DNA from: Gemmatimonadota bacterium
GTDB lineage: Bacteria; Latescibacterota; UBA2968; GCA-2709665
DNA length: 64,000 nucleotides
Direction: 5' to 3'
Assembly (NCBI GenBank): GCA_028874335.1
Contig: JAPPJY010000003.1
Coordinates: 1-64,000, forward strand
Part shown: positions 1-7,567 of the stretch, in pieces
Numbering within the stretch: the first letter of the stretch is position 1
Layout of the letters: the number at the start of each line of letters is the position of its first letter
The notes under the pieces: model-generated
Databases searched by the model: none
The model's input: only the letters and a program-made list of their open reading frames with translations
What the model was told of the DNA's origin: nothing
Translations under genes and position numbers: made by a program

Positions 1-172
1 CCAGCGGTCTTCGCGCGGCTGCAAAAGCGCCGGTCGGCGTTGGTCAAACCCGCCCAAGAGTGGCGAGGGGCGCGCAGCCACGATACATTAGTATATGGGC
101 GGGTTTTCCTGCCTTGACCGCCACTTTTTCGCTCGCGCTCGGGAACTCACCGGTAATTTTAAGACAGCTTCT
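1..172 (-). repeat. MITE-like repeat family A, copy 1 (cut by window edge)
   Basis: On the minus strand this starts at 172 with the terminal inverted repeat AGAAGCTGTCTTAAAATT and is nearly identical over its length to the copies at 45831-46022 and 60872-61035. About 20 bp of its far end lie outside the window. It has no coding capacity. Its end supplies the TAG stop codon (171-173) of the neighbouring minus-strand gene. Confidence 0.8.
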
Positions 173-746
173 AACGTTCGTCGGATGCTTCGGGAATCGT
201 CAGGCGGATTTGATGAAGAAACAGCTGGAGCGGCACGTTGAAGGGCCGGGTGGGCCGGTTCAGCGCGGGCTTGAAGAGCGCACCGGCAGGCAGGGGCGTG
301 GTACCCTGCTGCAACCTGACCTGTGCGTGGCCATCCTGCGCTTCGAGTATGCGGTAACAGCCCTGTCCGAGCCCCAGCGGCCACGGTGATCCGTGACGGT
401 CCGGGCCCGTAAGGAACAGGACGACCTCTTCATCGACGCCGAACTCGGGAATACCGGGGATATGCAGCCTCCTGCCGTCGGCGGTTCCCCCGGGCAGCGT
501 GAGGACGACCTCGTCACCCGGATCGCCCTTTACCGGCGAGATTACCGTGAACCGGTGCCGTGTGACGATTTCCCTTCGTCCGTCATCCATATAGCTGCTT
601 CGAGACACACACCGGACGTGAGCGATCGTCTCCGCCCTTTCGCAGAGCGAATCGAACACGAACCGTTCTACGGTTGTCGCCTCAGACCGCGGTACCGGGA
701 CGGCCAGAACGGCAACCGCAATAGCGGATCGAATCAGACCTGACAT
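171..746 (-). CDS. Hypothetical exported protein, 191 aa
   Basis: I do not recognise the family. The N-terminus (MSGLIRSAIAVAVLAVPVP) looks like a signal peptide, so an envelope location is likely. The mature part is mostly predicted beta with no clear catalytic motif; phrases such as VVLTLPGG and EEVVLFLTG suggest a small beta-sandwich. I chose the ATG at 746 rather than the in-frame ATG at 767 because GAGGGG lies 7 bases upstream and the signal peptide then begins at residue 1. The stop codon is formed by the terminal repeat of the adjacent family A element, so the insertion may have replaced the original C-terminus. It is transcribed in the same direction as the cca-murA pair but ends a separate unit. 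Confidence 0.55.
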   Translation of the reverse strand: MSGLIRSAIAVAVLAVPVPRSEATTVERFVFDSLCERAETIAHVRCVSRSSYMDDGRREIVTRHRFTVISPVKGDPGDEVVLTLPGGTADGRRLHIPGIPEFGVDEEVVLFLTGPDRHGSPWPLGLGQGCYRILEAQDGHAQVRLQQGTTPLPAGALFKPALNRPTRPFNVPLQLFLHQIRLTIPEASDER

Positions 747-860
747 CGGAAACCCCTCGGGAAACATGGGTGGATCGGGTATGGCGGGGGTTCTCTCTAT
801 CTGGAAACGCCCCTGCCCGGCCAGGGTTCCATACGAGTCGGCCGGCGCCGGGACGGAACT

Positions 861-2213
861 CTACGCGGCGCCGTTTTCGGACAGAACGTCACGCCCCGGC
901 TCCGCGCCCCGTTCGAACTCCCTTCGCGCGACGAGCAGCGCACTATCCCGGTCCCTGACGCTGCCGTCGAGCTGGCCGTCTTCTACGGCCCTCAGGACGG
1001 CCGTGAACGCAGGACCAGGCGAGTACCCGAGTTCGATAAGGTCCCTTCCGGTAATCAACGGTTCCGGACGAATCTCCTCGGGTTCCAGTGTTTCCAGAGC
1101 CTGGCGGCAGAAATGGTAATTTTCAAGATTCCTGTGGCTGGACAGACAATCCACCCTGTGCAGTTCCAGGTGTTCGTCGAATCGCTCCAGGCGCAGGAAC
1201 CGCTTCAACCTGCTGGCGCGCATCTGCCGAACGTGCATGAATCGGTGATGGTCCGCCACCAGCCGTACGATGTGACGGGTCGCTTCGCCGGAAAACCGGA
1301 GCCTGCGGCAGATCTCGTCCGTTATCCGCGCCCCCACGGCGTCGTGATTGTCGAACCGGATTCGGTCGGCGGGCCTGAACGTCCGCGGTTTCCCGACGTC
1401 GTGCAACAGCACCGCCACGGCCAGTTCGGTCGACGGGTTGCGCATCAGCCCCAGCATGATCAACGTGTGGGTCAACACGTCGCCTTCGGGATGATACTCA
1501 GGCGGCTGCGCGACGCCATCGAGTTCCAGCACCTCAGGCGCCACCCGGTTCATCAGCCCCGAATCGATAAGCCATCGTACCCCGAGCGGCGCGCCTCCTT
1601 CAGTCAGAATTCTTACGAATTCGTCCCGGATCCGCTCGACACTGACCTCCGCGAGGTTTTCACTCGAACGCCGTATCGCGTCAAACGTGGCTGCATCGAT
1701 CCGCCAGTGCAGACGGCAGCCGAGCCGGACCGCTCTCATCATCCGCAGACGATCTTCCGCAAACCGGTCCCCGGCGGGGCCGATGGTCCGGATCGTCTTC
1801 TGCTTGAGATCCGTCTGTCCGCCCACGTAATCCAGCAACCGTCCCGCCAGGGGGTCCCAGAACATCCCGTTCACCGTGAAGTCCCGCCGCCGGGCATCCT
1901 CGGTCTCGCCGGCGAATTCGACCGCGTCCGGACGCCGGCCGTCGCTGTAACCCAGGTCACGCCGAAAACGGGCGACTTCGAAGGCATGCCCCGCCAGGCG
2001 CACTTGCACCACGCCAAAGTGCGCGCCGACGGGCCGGGCGTTCTGAAAAATGCCGGTCACCTGCTGAGGATCGGCATCGGTGGCGATGTCGTAGTCCCGC
2101 GGCTCCAGCCCCAGTTGGAGATCACGCACGCATCCTCCGGCGAGCAACGCCCGGAATCCTCGCGCATCGAGCCGACGTACCACCTCAATCGCCGTATCGA
2201 GAGCAGAAGCCAT
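861..2213 (-). CDS. cca: CCA tRNA nucleotidyltransferase / poly(A) polymerase family protein
   Basis: A class II nucleotidyltransferase, expected to add or repair the 3' CCA of tRNAs in the cytoplasm. The head domain shows LAGGCVRD (residues 24-31), the catalytic DxD at D40/D42 (RDYDIATDADP), the RRRDFTVNGM motif and the FAEDRLRMMRAVR segment. A C-terminal HD domain follows, with HTLIMLGLM and LLHDVGKP, as in long bacterial CCA enzymes. At 450 residues it has the usual size. The gene begins 5 bp after murA ends, so the two are probably co-transcribed. Both tRNAs in this window already encode CCA, so the role may be repair. Sequence alone does not fully separate CCA-adding from poly(A) polymerase activity, but the HD domain and length favour the former. 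Confidence 0.88.
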   Translation of the reverse strand: MASALDTAIEVVRRLDARGFRALLAGGCVRDLQLGLEPRDYDIATDADPQQVTGIFQNARPVGAHFGVVQVRLAGHAFEVARFRRDLGYSDGRRPDAVEFAGETEDARRRDFTVNGMFWDPLAGRLLDYVGGQTDLKQKTIRTIGPAGDRFAEDRLRMMRAVRLGCRLHWRIDAATFDAIRRSSENLAEVSVERIRDEFVRILTEGGAPLGVRWLIDSGLMNRVAPEVLELDGVAQPPEYHPEGDVLTHTLIMLGLMRNPSTELAVAVLLHDVGKPRTFRPADRIRFDNHDAVGARITDEICRRLRFSGEATRHIVRLVADHHRFMHVRQMRASRLKRFLRLERFDEHLELHRVDCLSSHRNLENYHFCRQALETLEPEEIRPEPLITGRDLIELGYSPGPAFTAVLRAVEDGQLDGSVRDRDSALLVARREFERGAEPGRDVLSENGAA

Positions 2214-2218
2214 TGCGT

Positions 2219-3511
2219 TCAGCCCAGACGAACGGGTACCCGTTCGATCCGGGCGCCCAGCGTGCGAAGTCGTTCGTCGATGCGATCATAACCGCGATCG
2301 ATCTGTTCGATGTTCCGGATCTCGCTCCGGCCTTCCGCGCACAGGCTGGCGATCAACAACGCCATCCCCGCCCTGATGTCGGGGCTTGTAATCCGCTCCC
2401 CGTACAGCTTCGACGGACCCACGACAACGGCCCTGTGCGGGTCGCAGATGATGATTTCGGCCCCCATTTCGATCAATCGGTCCAGCCAGAAAAGCCGGCT
2501 CTCGTACATTTTCTCGAAGAACAGGACGGTTCCCCGCGCCTGTGTGGCCACAACAATCGCAATGCTCATCAGGTCCGCGGGAAACCCCGGCCACGGATCG
2601 TCGAAGATCTTCGGAATCGCGTCTCCGGCGTCCCGGACGATCTCCAGCTTCTGATCGTCCGGAACCAGAATGTCATCTCCGTCGACCGTCACCTCCACAC
2701 CAAGCCGTTCAAAAACCATCAGACTCCTTCGCATATGATGCGGCGCCGCGTTTCTGATCCGCATTTCGCCATGGGTAACCGCCGCGAGACCGATGAAGCT
2801 TCCCACCTCCATATAGTCAGGACCGATCGCATGTTCGCCGCCGTGAAGCGCATTTACGCCTTCCACGGTCAGCTCATTCGTGCCTGCACCCGAAATCCGC
2901 GCGCCCATGGCATTGAGCAGCCGGCACAACTCCTGCACGTGCGGTTCAGAGGCCGCATTGCGGATGATGGTTGTGCCTTCCGCCAGGGTGGATGCCATGA
3001 TGACGTTCTCCGTTCCGGTTACGCTCCGCTCATCCAGGAAGATGTCCGCGCCGGTCAATCCGTCCGGCGCCCACATTTCATAGCCGTGGCCGGTCTCGAT
3101 GCGCGCACCCAATGCCTCCAGAGCACGAAGGTGGGTGTCGAGGCGCCGGCGGCCGATTCTGTCACCGCCCGGGCTGGGCATCGTGGCGCGGCCATGGCGC
3201 GCCAGAAGCGGACCCGCGAGCAGGATGCTGCCGCGTACCCTCTTGCAGAAATCAGGATTCAGGGCGGTCTTGCTCAGGGACGCCGCGCAGGCGGTCAGTT
3301 CATCCCGTCCGGGATGCTGGACCGAAACACCCAGGTCGCGAAGGATCGCAATCTGGGTGAGCACGTCTCCTATCGGCGGGGCATTTTTCAACACCACCGT
3401 TTCGTCCGTCATGAGGGTGGCGGCGAGGAGCGTAAGCGCCGCGTTCTTGTTACCGAGCGGCTTGATGGTACCGGAGAGCGGATACCCGCCTTCGATCACG
3501 AACTGTTCCAT
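2219..3511 (-). CDS. murA: UDP-N-acetylglucosamine 1-carboxyvinyltransferase (MurA), Cys-to-Asp variant
   Basis: First committed cytoplasmic step of peptidoglycan synthesis: transfer of enolpyruvate from PEP to UDP-GlcNAc. The 430-residue protein has the inside-out alpha/beta fold repeats and the conserved K22-N23 pair ([12 protein letters not shown]). The active-site loop reads [10 protein letters not shown]. The residue matching E. coli Cys115 is therefore D117. That Cys is the target of fosfomycin, and natural Asp variants (for example in Mycobacterium and Chlamydia) are known to be active and resistant. A promoter fits 70-95 bp upstream (3579-3607). The gene heads a probable murA-cca operon. 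Its presence shows the organism makes peptidoglycan. Confidence 0.95.
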   Translation of the reverse strand: MEQFVIEGGYPLSGTIKPLGNKNAALTLLAATLMTDETVVLKNAPPIGDVLTQIAILRDLGVSVQHPGRDELTACAASLSKTALNPDFCKRVRGSILLAGPLLARHGRATMPSPGGDRIGRRRLDTHLRALEALGARIETGHGYEMWAPDGLTGADIFLDERSVTGTENVIMASTLAEGTTIIRNAASEPHVQELCRLLNAMGARISGAGTNELTVEGVNALHGGEHAIGPDYMEVGSFIGLAAVTHGEMRIRNAAPHHMRRSLMVFERLGVEVTVDGDDILVPDDQKLEIVRDAGDAIPKIFDDPWPGFPADLMSIAIVVATQARGTVLFFEKMYESRLFWLDRLIEMGAEIIICDPHRAVVVGPSKLYGERITSPDIRAGMALLIASLCAEGRSEIRNIEQIDRGYDRIDERLRTLGARIERVPVRLG

Positions 3512-3578
3512 AGAGACCCACGTCCCGATGCGCCTCGGTCTGGTGAAACCAGATGCTGCGTCTTTCGCGGTAAGTTAC

Positions 3579-3607
3579 AATATATCATATCTTTATATAA
3601 CAATCAA
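3579..3607 (-). promoter_or_regulatory. Sigma-70-type promoter of murA
   Basis: On the minus strand TTGATT (3607-3602) is followed after exactly 17 bp by TATATT (3584-3579), inside an AT-rich stretch that contrasts with the GC-rich surroundings. Transcription would start about 60 bp before the murA ATG. Confidence 0.6.
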
Positions 3608-3667
3608 GGGAATTTTCCGCCGCGTCGCCCCGGCCATGCGCAGCCGGAGATGCAGGCCGCCGGCCAT

Positions 3668-4774
3668 TCAGCCGCCGGAAGCGGTTTCGGCCGCATCGGG
3701 TCTGATATACAGCTGCCCGCATCCCGCCGCGATATCCACGCCCCGGCTGTAACGCACCGTCGTTGTCAACCGCGCATTCCTGAGGATGCGCACAAACCGG
3801 TCTACGGCTTCCCGGGGCGGCCGTACAAATGCCGTGTCCTCGACCGGATTCCAGGGAATGACGTTGACCTTGCACGGTATGTCGCGCACCAGCGCGGCCA
3901 GACGCCCGGCGTCCTCCACCGAGTCGTTTACCCCGTGCAGCAGCACGTATTCGAACGTCACCCGCCTGTCGATGCGCTTCCGGTACGCCCTGACGGCCGC
4001 AAGAAGCTCGGCAATCGGCCACCGCCGGTTGATCGACATGATTCGCGATCTCAGCGCATCGTCAGCCGCATTGAGCGAAACCGCCAGGCCGACTTTCAAC
4101 CCCTCTCGCGCCAGCCTCAAGATACCGGGCACATAGCCGACCGTCGACAGGGTAATCCTGCGTATCCCGATTGCCAGCCCGTAGTCCAGGTTCATCAGCC
4201 GGATTGCGCGAACGACGTTCGCGTAGTTCAACAGCGGCTCTCCCATGCCCATCAGAACCACATTGGTCAGATCGTCTCCCCGCGCTCTCAGTTCGCGCCG
4301 GACAAAGACCAGCTGGTCGAGGATTTCACCGGCGGACAGGTTTCGGATCAACCCCATCCGACCGGTAGCGCAGAACGTACAATCCAGCGGGCACCCCACC
4401 TGTGACGAAACGCACAGCGTCCGCCGCCTGCCATCGCGCATCAGAACGCTTTCGACGCGCCTGCCGTCCGGCAGTTCGAACAGATACTTCACGGTTTCGC
4501 CGTCATCCGCGCCGATTCGTGCCGCCACCTCAAGATTCAAGATCGACGCGCGTTGCGAGAGCTTCGCGCGGACCCCCCTGGCGAGGTCGGTCATCCCGGC
4601 GAAGTCGGTTGAACCGCGATTGTAGATCCACGCGGCGATCTGCCTGGCCCGATAGGGCTCCAACCCGAGGGAAGTTACGAATTCCTCGAGCTCTCCGGGA
4701 TAGAATCCCTTCAGCTCCACGCGGTCGCCGGACTGCGATACGTCAGCCATTTGCGCATCTCCACGTTTTGACAA
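3668..4774 (-). CDS. rlmN: Dual-specificity 23S rRNA A2503 / tRNA A37 C2-methyltransferase (RlmN)
   Basis: Radical SAM methyltransferase acting on 23S rRNA A2503 and usually on A37 of some tRNAs. The [4Fe-4S] ligands are C128, C132 and C135 (GCPLDCTFCATG). Other family marks are LMGMGEPLLNY, LSTVGYVPG, VSLNAADD and the C-terminal GCGQL, which holds the Cys that receives the methyl group. At 368 residues the length is normal. The start at 4774 is taken; an ATG eight codons later is possible. The gene lies upstream of murA on the same strand, but murA has its own promoter in the gap. The start faces that of the divergent M23 peptidase gene. Confidence 0.95.
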   Translation of the reverse strand: MSKRGDAQMADVSQSGDRVELKGFYPGELEEFVTSLGLEPYRARQIAAWIYNRGSTDFAGMTDLARGVRAKLSQRASILNLEVAARIGADDGETVKYLFELPDGRRVESVLMRDGRRRTLCVSSQVGCPLDCTFCATGRMGLIRNLSAGEILDQLVFVRRELRARGDDLTNVVLMGMGEPLLNYANVVRAIRLMNLDYGLAIGIRRITLSTVGYVPGILRLAREGLKVGLAVSLNAADDALRSRIMSINRRWPIAELLAAVRAYRKRIDRRVTFEYVLLHGVNDSVEDAGRLAALVRDIPCKVNVIPWNPVEDTAFVRPPREAVDRFVRILRNARLTTTVRYSRGVDIAAGCGQLYIRPDAAETASGG

Positions 4775-4824
4775 CAGGCATGAGTTTAGGGGTGCGGCGT
4801 TAAGGACGCAAGAGAAAATACAGG

Positions 4825-4853
4825 TTGACAGAAATTACGTTTTGACCTATTTT
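4825..4853 (+). promoter_or_regulatory. Sigma-70-type promoter of the M23 peptidase gene
   Basis: TTGACA (4825-4830), 17 bp spacer, TATTTT (4848-4853). A start near 4860 rules out the upstream in-frame TTG at 4852 as initiation codon and supports the ATG at 4948. Confidence 0.65.
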
Positions 4854-4947
4854 GAGAAGCCGTTCTTCCCTGAGATTATTCCGCATTGTTGCCGTCGGGC
4901 CATCTCAATTCCCCGGACCCCTAGCGGCATTCCAGGTAATCATCGAT

Positions 4948-6309
4948 ATGCGTAATCGCGAATGTGATCGCACGGACCGGCCTGTACGATCCGGTCGCCG
5001 GTTCAGGATGACGGAGTTTGCTTTCATTATCTTGCCGGCAGTTGTACTGGCCTGGCTCGGGACCATCTGGCTGCCCGGGCCTCAAACCGCGCAGAATTCC
5101 GAAGTCGCCGAGGAGGTTTCCGCGGTTCCGGATCCGCTTCCGGCCACACCCGAGCAGTGGTTCGCAGAAATCGACGGCCGCATCCGACACAGAGAGACGT
5201 TCTGGGACGCATTGAGTCGGGAAGAAGTTGCGCGGTCACAGATCCACGAATTACTGAATGCATTAAAGGAGGGGATCCCGCGGTCGGAATTCAATCCCCG
5301 AATCGTCCGGAGTGGTGACCATTACGCATTGGGCATAGACAGCCTGGGAACCATTCAGTCCTTTGAATTTATCAGGAAAAATGCCCTCGAGACGCGGTTT
5401 GTGGTAACGCGGACGAACGGCGGACTGGTCGCGCGTAAAGAGCAGATACCCCTGGACCGCAGGATTGAGGTTGTGACAGGTGAAATCCGCAGTTCTCTCT
5501 GGAACGCCCTTTCTGAATCCGGCGAGAATCAGCACGTACTGAACGTCAAAATGGCCCGTATTTTTGAATACGACATTGATTTTATGGTCGATTGCCGCAC
5601 GGGCGACCGGTTCACCCTCGCGCTGGAAAAATTCTACAAGGACGGCCGGTTCCTCCGATACGGAGATATCCTTTCCGCCGAATACCAGTCGGCCCGGAAG
5701 AAACGTCAAGCCTTTTTGTTCGAGTCCGCGGACGGCCATACAGCCTATTACGATTCGAACGGAAAATCCCTGCGCGGCCTGTTTCTCAAATCTCCTCTCA
5801 ATTACCGTCGAATCAGTTCCGGCTATTCCAACCGACGCTTCCACCCCATCCTGAAGAAGTACCTCCCTCACCACGGCATCGACTATGCCGCGGCATACGG
5901 CACGCGCGTCTGGGCGACCGCCCCTGGCGTCGTCGTCTTCAGGGGTTGGAGAGGCGCCCTGGGCAACTACGTCGAAATCCGGCATCGAAACGGCTACAAG
6001 ACGGGTTACGGCCACCTGAGCAGGTTCCCGCGAGGGTTGAAGGTGGGCGCAAACGTCAAACAGAAGCAAACCGTCGGTTTCGTCGGATCGACCGGCCGCT
6101 CCACTGGGCCGCACCTCCATTACAACTTCTTCGTCAGAAACGGCAAGCGCTATCGCCTCGTCAACCCGGCCGGATTCGCCAATCGCTCCAGGGCCCCACA
6201 GCTCTCCCCGGAACAGATGGCGGACTTCCGCCAGCAACGCGACCGGTTGCTGGCGCTGTTCGACGACCCGGCGACGTTGCTCGCGACCAACCTGCAGGCC
6301 CCACCCTGA
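4948..6309 (+). CDS. Membrane-anchored M23 (LytM-type) peptidoglycan endopeptidase
   Basis: A 453-residue protein likely cutting peptide cross-links in the cell wall, or activating amidases. A basic N-terminus is followed by one membrane segment (about residues 22-43), a long region related to the N-terminal domains of Gram-negative M23 enzymes, and a C-terminal LytM domain. The zinc ligands are all present: H299 (RFHP), D312 (HHGID) and H391 of HLH, so the enzyme should be active. I chose the ATG at 4948 because the predicted promoter ends at 4853; an ATG at 5008 just before the membrane segment is the alternative. It stands alone, 78 bp before larC. Confidence 0.88.
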   Translation: MRNRECDRTDRPVRSGRRFRMTEFAFIILPAVVLAWLGTIWLPGPQTAQNSEVAEEVSAVPDPLPATPEQWFAEIDGRIRHRETFWDALSREEVARSQIHELLNALKEGIPRSEFNPRIVRSGDHYALGIDSLGTIQSFEFIRKNALETRFVVTRTNGGLVARKEQIPLDRRIEVVTGEIRSSLWNALSESGENQHVLNVKMARIFEYDIDFMVDCRTGDRFTLALEKFYKDGRFLRYGDILSAEYQSARKKRQAFLFESADGHTAYYDSNGKSLRGLFLKSPLNYRRISSGYSNRRFHPILKKYLPHHGIDYAAAYGTRVWATAPGVVVFRGWRGALGNYVEIRHRNGYKTGYGHLSRFPRGLKVGANVKQKQTVGFVGSTGRSTGPHLHYNFFVRNGKRYRLVNPAGFANRSRAPQLSPEQMADFRQQRDRLLALFDDPATLLATNLQAPP

Positions 6310-6387
6310 GTAGCTGCCTTAAAACAGCCGTGACAACGACAGGACCCTGTTTCCTCATCGATTGCAGACGAGGATAGAGGATACATC

Positions 6388-7551
6388 GTGAGACTGGCGT
6401 ACTTCGACTGCACTGCCGGAATAAGCGGCGACATGATCCTGGGCGCGCTGGTGGATGCCGGGCTGCGCATCGAGGTGTTGCAGACAGAACTCGACAAACT
6501 CCGCCTGGACGGAATCCGCCTCAGGGCCGGGAAGGTTCAGCGCCACGGCATTGCTGCGACTAAAGTCGACGTCGTCGCCGCAGAAGGACAGCGCCACCGA
6601 CGATTGAAGGACGTGCTGGGCATCATCGACGCCGCAACCATTTCAGGCAGAGCCAAACGGCAGGCCGGCGCCATCTTCCGCCGCCTCGCCGAGGCCGAAG
6701 CCGAAGTACACGACATTTCAGTCGAACGCGTCCATTTTCACGAAGTCGGGGCGGCTGACGCCATCGCGGACATCGCCGGCGCCGTCATCGGACTGGAACA
6801 ACTCGGCGTGGAACGCGTCTACGCCTCGCCGCTTCGATTCGGCAGGGGAACGACGCGAAGCGCCCACGGCGTACTTCCCGTTCCGGTCCCCGCGGTTGTC
6901 GCGCTCTGCAGGGACGTCCCCGGCGAACGCACCGACATCCCGTTCGAACTGGTCACCCCGACCGGCGCTGCGGTCCTGACCACGCTGGCGCAGCAGATCG
7001 GCGCCGGCACGCCACCGTTTCGCACGCGCCGGATCGGTTACGGAGCGGGCGCCCGGGATCTGGATCAGGTACCGAACATGCTCCGCCTGGAAATCGGTGA
7101 CTCCGAGTCGTCCCCGCAGACGGACGCGCTCGACCTTATAGAAACCAATATCGACGACATGTCGCCTGAAATCTACGGCTACCTGATCGACCGCCTGCTC
7201 GGTGAAGGCGCCAGGGACGCGTATCTCACGCCGGTCATCATGAAAAAGGGACGACCCGGTGTCGTCCTCAGCGTACTCGCCGATCCGGACCGTACGCAGT
7301 CCGCCGCGGACCTGATTCTCCGTGAAACCACGACGCTTGGCGTACGGATCCGCCGCGTTGAACGTCAGGCCGTTTCCCGGCGAACGGAAGTCGTTGAAAC
7401 CGCCTTCGGGGCCGTGACCGTCAAAGTTGCCAGCTACGGCGGAAGGACGCGTTCTGCGCCCGAATTCGAAGACTGCGCCAGAATTGCAAAGGAGCAGGGG
7501 GTCCCCATTCTCGACGTGTACCGCGCCGCGGCGAGTGCCGAGGCTGGCTGA
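6388..7551 (+). CDS. larC: Nickel-pincer cofactor biosynthesis protein LarC
   Basis: LarC inserts nickel into the pyridinium bis-thiocarboxylic mononucleotide (pincer) cofactor used by lactate racemase-type enzymes. The 387-residue ORF starts with MRLAYFDCTAGISGDM, diagnostic of the family, and contains the HFHEVGAADAI segment, the TPTGAA segment and the C-terminal portion (ETNIDDMSPE, IMKKGRPG). In Lactobacillus plantarum larC is split and joined by frameshifting; here it is a single continuous frame. No larA, larB or larE is in the window, so the cofactor would serve a LarA-like enzyme encoded elsewhere. Confidence 0.93.
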   Translation: MRLAYFDCTAGISGDMILGALVDAGLRIEVLQTELDKLRLDGIRLRAGKVQRHGIAATKVDVVAAEGQRHRRLKDVLGIIDAATISGRAKRQAGAIFRRLAEAEAEVHDISVERVHFHEVGAADAIADIAGAVIGLEQLGVERVYASPLRFGRGTTRSAHGVLPVPVPAVVALCRDVPGERTDIPFELVTPTGAAVLTTLAQQIGAGTPPFRTRRIGYGAGARDLDQVPNMLRLEIGDSESSPQTDALDLIETNIDDMSPEIYGYLIDRLLGEGARDAYLTPVIMKKGRPGVVLSVLADPDRTQSAADLILRETTTLGVRIRRVERQAVSRRTEVVETAFGAVTVKVASYGGRTRSAPEFEDCARIAKEQGVPILDVYRAAASAEAG

Positions 7552-7567
7552 TCCTCCAAATACGCAC

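Noticed and set aside
2213..4405. 730-codon plus-strand open frame
   Set aside because: It runs antisense through both murA and rlmN, which are certain genes on the other strand.
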